Below are positions 42,770-46,693 of a DNA stretch of 46,693 nucleotides, in pieces. Source of the stretch: an uncultured Ruminococcus sp. Its GTDB lineage: Bacteria > Bacillota > Clostridia > UBA1212. A program made the position numbers and the translations under genes. The notes beneath the pieces were generated by a model that saw nothing but the letters and a program-made list of their open reading frames with translations, was not told where the DNA came from and ran no database searches. Within the stretch, counting starts at the first letter, position 1. Each line of letters starts with the position of its first letter. The stretch is from positions 1 to 46,693 of the forward strand of contig CADAZX010000014.1 of assembly GCA_902792515.1 (NCBI GenBank), read 5' to 3'.

Positions 42770-43519
42770 TTATTTTTCTGTCGCGCCTGCGATGCCGCGG
42801 TACTCCCGCCGCACTCGCTCATAGCTCTCCTGATCGCCGATGTCGTAGCGCTTTCCCGGCATTTCCATACTGTAGACGACCGAATGCTCGCACATCCAGG
42901 CGGCAAGGCTTCCCGGCGCGTCGGTACCGCATCCGCCGGCAATCGCCTCACGTATTTTCGCCGCGTCCGCCCTTGTGTAATAATAAAACGGAGGCGTACA
43001 CCATTCGGTCTTCGGGTTCACGGGCTTCTCCTCCAGCGATATAAGCCGCCCGTTAGCGCCTATCTCGCACGCGCAGGACCTTTTCAGCCGCTTAACGTCG
43101 GCCTCGCGGTAGTGCATAACGCAGGACGTTCCCTTTTCGAGCGCAAATTCGATAAAACGCGTCAGCGAAAAGTCAAGAACGTTGTCCCCCGCTACGACGA
43201 GCAGGTCGTCTTCAAAACCGAGCCTCTCAATCGCGAACTGTATGTCGCGAACCGCTCCGAGCCGCGTTTCATTGGACGTCGTTCCGTCGTCGACGACCGT
43301 TACCTTCTGTTGATGTGTTTTTGCCCACTCGTCAAAAATGCGGACAAATCTGTGATTTGTAACCACCACGTATTCGTCCACCGCTCCCGCGGAGTCGATA
43401 TCCTCGATGAGCCGGTCGAGAATAGTCTTCCCGCCGATTTCCAGGAGCGGCTTAGGATAGTTCTCGGTCAACGGATAAAGCCGCGTCGCATACCCTGCGG
43501 CCAGAATCAGACATTTCAT
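42770..43519 (-). CDS. Sugar nucleotidyltransferase
   Basis: 249 aa from ATG 43519. LILAAGYATRLYPLT and YPKPLLEIGGK are the nucleotide-binding signature of NTP_transferase (PF00483) enzymes; VVAGDNVLDFS holds the metal-binding Asp. It transfers a nucleotide to a sugar-1-phosphate. Start overlaps the end of the kinase gene by 4 nt, which suggests that it uses the kinase product, perhaps making a UDP-uronic acid. Confidence 0.88.
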   Translation of the reverse strand: MKCLILAAGYATRLYPLTENYPKPLLEIGGKTILDRLIEDIDSAGAVDEYVVVTNHRFVRIFDEWAKTHQQKVTVVDDGTTSNETRLGAVRDIQFAIERLGFEDDLLVVAGDNVLDFSLTRFIEFALEKGTSCVMHYREADVKRLKRSCACEIGANGRLISLEEKPVNPKTEWCTPPFYYYTRADAAKIREAIAGGCGTDAPGSLAAWMCEHSVVYSMEMPGKRYDIGDQESYERVRREYRGIAGATEK

Positions 43520-44733
43520 TTTCCGCTCACCGCCTTGCCGTCCGCGCTGTCGCATGCCTTATCGCGTGCCGCGATGCCGTCGGCGCTCTCGCAAAGGCAG
43601 AAGCCGAATTTTCCCTTCAATTCGGGGAAAACCTTCAGATACTCGCGCTCGACCCTGTCCTGTATATACCCTGCTTTCGCGGGATCGATCAGCGCTATGC
43701 AGAAGCCCTTGAAGCCCGCTCCGCTGAAACGGCCGCCGTATATACCGTCAGTCTCGCGCATAATTTCGAAGAGCTTGATCTGCTCAGGCGCGCCGGATTC
43801 CCAGTTGTCGATCGACGACCGGCCGGACTCAAACGACAGCCGGCCAAACTCCTCTATGTCGCCTCGCCGCCACGCCTCGGCGCCCTTTTCGACCCGCCGG
43901 AATTCGGTGTACCAGTGTTCACAGCGCTTTGCCCACGCTGCAGGCAGGCGGTCTTTGTATTGCATGTAAACGTCAAAACCGACGTCTCTGGCGTTTGTCT
44001 CGCCAAACCTGCCGTATTCCGCCCCGCTCAGCGCCTTTAGCGCGTACACGCCTGCGCGAAGCTCGTCCACGCGCATGTTGTACTTTGAGCCGGTCAGGCA
44101 GCGTTCCAGCCCGCTGAAGAAAAGCGCGATCTTGTATGGCTTCATCGCAGGGTTTGCGGGAATCAGCTCGTAGCTGCCGTCGGCGCAGTCAAGGTAAAGA
44201 AGGTGATCCTTGACGGAAAGCACCTCGCAGTTCTGGTCGAGCTTGCCCAGGTTGATGCCCACGTAATTCTTTTCTGCGTCGTAGGCGATATCAATAAACT
44301 CCCGCGGCGTAAGGCGGATCCCGTTGACACGCGTCAACGCCTCCAGAAAAGCCAGTATGACCGCGGCAGAGGAACTGAGTCCCCCTACAGGCAGCGTGCC
44401 CTCTATAACGCCGCAAATGCCCTCAGAGAGCCCGTACGACTTGTTAAGAGCCCACGTCGCGCCTCGCAGGTAATCCGCCCAGTCGCCGGTCTTTTCGCCC
44501 GGATTATTAACAGACCACCGAACGGGTTTCGCAAACTGAAGGCTCCGGAGCTCCACGGCTCCGTTCCTGCTTGGACCGTACGCGACGTGAATCCCCTTGT
44601 CGATCGCGAACCCCGTGATCTTGCCCAGATTGTGGTCGCTCTGCGCGCCTATCGGGCAGACGCGGTACGGCGCAAAGGCAATTCCCGCGGCGTCTTTCCC
44701 GTATATTTCGTTAAACAGCTGTTCGCAACGCAT
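43516..44733 (-). CDS. GHMP kinase, galacturonokinase-like
   Basis: 405 aa. FAPYRVCPIGAQSDHNLG (about residues 20-37) resembles the galactokinase signature, but with CPIGAQSDH as in plant galacturonokinases rather than NLIGEHTDY of GalK. GTLPVGGLSSSAAV (about residue 117) is the GHMP ATP-binding motif. It phosphorylates a sugar at C1; the signature points to galacturonate or a related uronic sugar, which is inference. GGGAG precedes ATG 44733. Operon with a glycosyltransferase upstream and a nucleotidyltransferase downstream. Confidence 0.85.
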   Translation of the reverse strand: MRCEQLFNEIYGKDAAGIAFAPYRVCPIGAQSDHNLGKITGFAIDKGIHVAYGPSRNGAVELRSLQFAKPVRWSVNNPGEKTGDWADYLRGATWALNKSYGLSEGICGVIEGTLPVGGLSSSAAVILAFLEALTRVNGIRLTPREFIDIAYDAEKNYVGINLGKLDQNCEVLSVKDHLLYLDCADGSYELIPANPAMKPYKIALFFSGLERCLTGSKYNMRVDELRAGVYALKALSGAEYGRFGETNARDVGFDVYMQYKDRLPAAWAKRCEHWYTEFRRVEKGAEAWRRGDIEEFGRLSFESGRSSIDNWESGAPEQIKLFEIMRETDGIYGGRFSGAGFKGFCIALIDPAKAGYIQDRVEREYLKVFPELKGKFGFCLCESADGIAARDKACDSADGKAVSGK

Positions 44734-44765
44734 CCGTTTGTACTCCCATATTCAACCCGGCATAA

Positions 44766-45902
44766 TCACGGCAGCCGCCAGTCGATAACCGGTATTTTAT
44801 TTAACGCCCCGGACGAAGTAAACTCAACGCTTCCCTCGTACATCAGCGACTTCTCTTTCTGTTCGTTGTAATAATTCATGTACTCCCTGTAGAACGCCCC
44901 GTTGCCCGCGAACGTCGAATCATTCGAGGCTCTCTTTTTATACTCTTCGATGTCGGCGGCGATGAACTTATAATGGAGAACGCCCATGAAGCAAGGGGCG
45001 TTGTTTATAAGGTCGTGCGGGTATTGATAATGCGCGTCGGCGCTCACCGTTCCCTTCTCCCAGTACACGAGCGGGTGTTTGTCGAGCGGAACGCCGGAAT
45101 TCATTAGCCTGTATCTCGGCCCGCCGATAAAACGCCTGATGCGGTAAATGCCCGCGTTTGCGGTTCTTTCTTTGTAGCTGTCCGAATCTATCCATCTGAA
45201 ATCCTTCCGGATGTCCGCCGATTCTTCAAACAACGGTTTGTCGCTATACGTGTCGAGGGTTATCGCCTTGACGCGCTTCACTCCCGCATTTTCCAGCCTC
45301 GCCGTCAGCTCGGGAAGCGGCATTTCTTCCATGCCCGGGTAAACGGCCAGCTCGTCGGAATCGGTAACGATGTACCACCTGCCGAACCCGTAATAACTTA
45401 TCAGCCTGTTGATCCAGCCCTCCTTAACGTTGGTCTGGTACTGCGCGCCGCACCGGTAGAGGTCCACGTCCGGCTGGTCGCTGAGCCACTCGAACGTTCC
45501 GTCGTCAGACCCGTTGTCCATAATCGCGAATTTAGTAACGCCCAGCTCCCTGTAATGCTCCACGAGCATCCTGACGCGCCTGACGTCATTCTTGACGCAC
45601 AGCACAACGATCGGGACGTTTTTGTCGCCGGGCTCCGTTCTTTTTATGACCTCGAAATGCGACTTGCAGAAGGAAAAAACGATCTTCCTACGGCGGAATC
45701 CGTAATGCCCCTTCACCCAGTATTCCTTCACCATCTCGCACATGGAACGCTTCCAGACGCCGCGCTCCTCTTTCGGGATATATGAAAGCTCGCCGTTTTT
45801 TCTGAAAGCCTTCGCGAATTCGATGCCGAATACGGCTCTATATAGAACATAGGTCAAGTAATAGAATATGCGTCTCAAGAACGATTTGATTGATTTAAGC
45901 AT
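44766..45902 (-). CDS. Glycosyltransferase (family 2/92-like)
   Basis: 378 aa. NVPIVVLCVKNDVRRV then FAIMDNGSDDGT (about residue 128) are the nucleotide-sugar part of a GT-A fold; VTDSDELAVYPG (about residue 183) carries the metal-binding DxD-type motif. It resembles Glyco_tranf_2_4 (GT92-like) enzymes. The N-terminus is basic and partly hydrophobic, perhaps membrane-associated. It leads the sugar-activation operon with its own promoter. Confidence 0.85.
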   Translation of the reverse strand: MLKSIKSFLRRIFYYLTYVLYRAVFGIEFAKAFRKNGELSYIPKEERGVWKRSMCEMVKEYWVKGHYGFRRRKIVFSFCKSHFEVIKRTEPGDKNVPIVVLCVKNDVRRVRMLVEHYRELGVTKFAIMDNGSDDGTFEWLSDQPDVDLYRCGAQYQTNVKEGWINRLISYYGFGRWYIVTDSDELAVYPGMEEMPLPELTARLENAGVKRVKAITLDTYSDKPLFEESADIRKDFRWIDSDSYKERTANAGIYRIRRFIGGPRYRLMNSGVPLDKHPLVYWEKGTVSADAHYQYPHDLINNAPCFMGVLHYKFIAADIEEYKKRASNDSTFAGNGAFYREYMNYYNEQKEKSLMYEGSVEFTSSGALNKIPVIDWRLP

Positions 45903-45985
45903 AGGATTGTACCGCCGTAGTTTGATTTTTATGCGTGAATTTTGGCTTGAGCGGCGCCTTTTTCGGGAACCGCCGCCGCCTTCGT

Positions 45986-46014
45986 ATTATATAGTAATTC
46001 GCCGGTTCGTTCAA
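45986..46014 (-). promoter_or_regulatory. Promoter of the glycosyltransferase operon
   Basis: On the minus strand, -35 TTGAAC (46009-46014), 17-nt spacer, -10 TATAAT (45986-45991), about 83 nt before ATG 45902. Confidence 0.75.
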
Positions 46015-46097
46015 GGTTCAAGCGAGCGCACGCACGCGAAAAAGCTGAGAATAATCTTAATTCCACTTCACTGTCGCAGGCGCTTACACTGAATTCA

Positions 46098-46126
46098 TTG
46101 AATAACGGGGCGAGTTATGATATATT
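46098..46126 (+). promoter_or_regulatory. Promoter of the SnoaL-like gene
   Basis: -35 TTGAAT (46098-46103), 17-nt spacer, -10 TATATT (46121-46126) preceded by TGA (extended -10), about 50 nt before the GTG start. Confidence 0.65.
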
Positions 46127-46174
46127 ATTGTTTGTTGAAAGAAATCGGCAAATCGGGAGTTGACGAGGTGGATC

Positions 46175-46549
46175 GTGAATAACAAAGAAATAGTTAAATA
46201 CTTTTATGAGAATGTGGTTTCAAAAAACCTGATTGACGAGGCTGCGCATTTTCTGTCAGCAGAGGATGTGGAAGAAATGTGTCAACATCTTATAGCTGTC
46301 CGAAATACATATCCTGATTACACAATGAGTATCACCCGACAATTTGAAGATGGCGAATATGTTGTTTCAGAGTTTGTCATGCGAGGCACTCATAGTGGTG
46401 AGTTTTTAGGAATAACGCCAACCAATAAGACCATAGAAATCAAAGGTGTAAATATAGATAAAATAGTAGATGGAAAAATCACCGAACATAGCGGAGTGGC
46501 AAACACTTTTGAAGCCTTTTGGGAAAATGGTTTGATTAAGTCAGTATGA
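46175..46549 (+). CDS. SnoaL-like polyketide cyclase/NTF2-fold protein
   Basis: 124 aa. I place the start at GTG 46175 (GAGGTG upstream); a TTG at 46160 is the alternative. NNKEIVKYFYENVVSKNLID and GTHSGEFLGITPTNKTIEIKG are typical of SnoaL-like ester-cyclase relatives (NTF2 fold), small enzymes or binding proteins with varied substrates. AT-rich compared with the operon to its left. Followed by two hairpin repeats and a GNAT gene. Confidence 0.82.
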   Translation: MNNKEIVKYFYENVVSKNLIDEAAHFLSAEDVEEMCQHLIAVRNTYPDYTMSITRQFEDGEYVVSEFVMRGTHSGEFLGITPTNKTIEIKGVNIDKIVDGKITEHSGVANTFEAFWENGLIKSV

Positions 46550-46592
46550 CAAATTCCAGTTTGTCGGGATGACGCAAAATCGCAGTTTGCAG
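46546..46592 (+). repeat. Two imperfect ~24-bp hairpin repeats between small genes
   Basis: Unit A contains GACAAA-TTCCAG-TTTGTC (46548-46565); unit B contains GCAAA-ATCGCAG-TTTGC (46574-46590). The units are related direct repeats (ATGAC...AA...CAGTTTG...) each forming a small stem-loop, directly after the SnoaL stop. Confidence 0.65.
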
Positions 46593-46602
46593 GAAGGATT
46601 AC

Positions 46603-46693
46603 GTGAAAATAGAAAAAGATGTAATAACAATCCGAGATTTTACGGAAACAGATCTTCCACTCATGTTTAAATGGTTGACAGATAAGAGAGTGC
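46603..46693 (+). CDS. GNAT acetyltransferase (partial, runs off the right edge)
   Basis: From GTG 46603 (GGAAGGA upstream) 30 codons are open to the end. VITIRDFTETDLPLMFKWL followed by TDKRV is the usual N-terminus of a GNAT-fold acetyltransferase of the RimJ/RimL or aminoglycoside 6'-N-acetyltransferase-like group. The acetyl-CoA site is outside the window, so the substrate cannot be judged. Confidence 0.75.
   Translation, partial: MKIEKDVITIRDFTETDLPLMFKWLTDKRV

Noticed and set aside
46546..46592. Integron attC site between the SnoaL and GNAT genes
   Set aside because: No core RYYYAAC/GTTRRRY ends are seen and no integrase is in the window; only short stem-loops.

Overview
The window looks like a chromosomal segment of a Gram-positive Firmicute, most likely an uncultured gut or rumen Clostridia (Oscillospiraceae-like). 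The signs are strong GGAGG-type ribosome binding sites, sigma-A promoters (TTGACA-N17-TATAAT), GTG and TTG starts, an AbrB/SpoVT-type regulator, XRE and anti-sigma-like proteins, and a surface protein with a sortase-like tail. Most of it is GC-rich housekeeping or niche metabolism. Four visibly AT-richer blocks stand out as likely acquired: about 1-9800, 21240-23220, 29913-34748 and 46130 to the end. Genus and species cannot be told from sequence reading alone.

Region 1 (1-9800, minus strand) is a defence island. A promoter at about 9202-9231 drives hsdM, an acidic orphan protein, hsdS, a DUF2971 protein, hsdR (translationally coupled to a 227-aa protein with about 23-residue repeats), a 28-codon mini-ORF and a MoxR/AAA_5 ATPase that runs off the left edge. 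An EVE-domain protein lies just upstream. This is a type I restriction-modification operon with at least four extra passengers. The HsdR nuclease motif has Thr where the family has the catalytic Lys.

Region 2 (9850-20530, minus strand) is ordinary chromosome: a coupled helical-repeat/Sel1-repeat pair, an SGNH hydrolase, an ion transporter, ThpR/LigT, a small orphan, a metallo-beta-lactamase (MBL) fold hydrolase, a cell-surface protein, an LCAT-like hydrolase and a Phd/PIN toxin-antitoxin pair.

Region 3 (20650-29870) holds a small plus-strand membrane-anchored protein, then a minus-strand AAA ATPase plus Toprim/RloB-like pair (a PARIS/AbiL/RloAB-like defence module) that ends in a long hairpin. 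After it come a plus-strand URO-D-like gene and a DUF4832-type TIM-barrel gene, and minus-strand genes for a thioesterase, an UPF0173 hydrolase and a large GH-like lipoprotein.

Region 4 (29913-34748) is one 1611-aa gene fusing a DEDD-type exonuclease, a RecQ-type SF2 helicase and a UvrD-type SF1 helicase. It may be a DNA repair or defence machine.

Region 5 (34779-45902) has a MATE exporter, a LOG protein, an amphipathic orphan, an AbrB/ABC-2 transporter operon with a direct-repeat operator candidate, an acidic orphan, a PhnP-like MBL hydrolase (plus strand), an XRE-sigma4 fusion with a membrane anti-sigma-like partner, and a glycosyltransferase / galacturonokinase-like / nucleotidyltransferase operon. 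The right edge has a SnoaL-like gene and the start of a GNAT acetyltransferase, separated by two small hairpin repeats. I saw no rRNA, tRNA, CRISPR array, transposase or phage structural gene.
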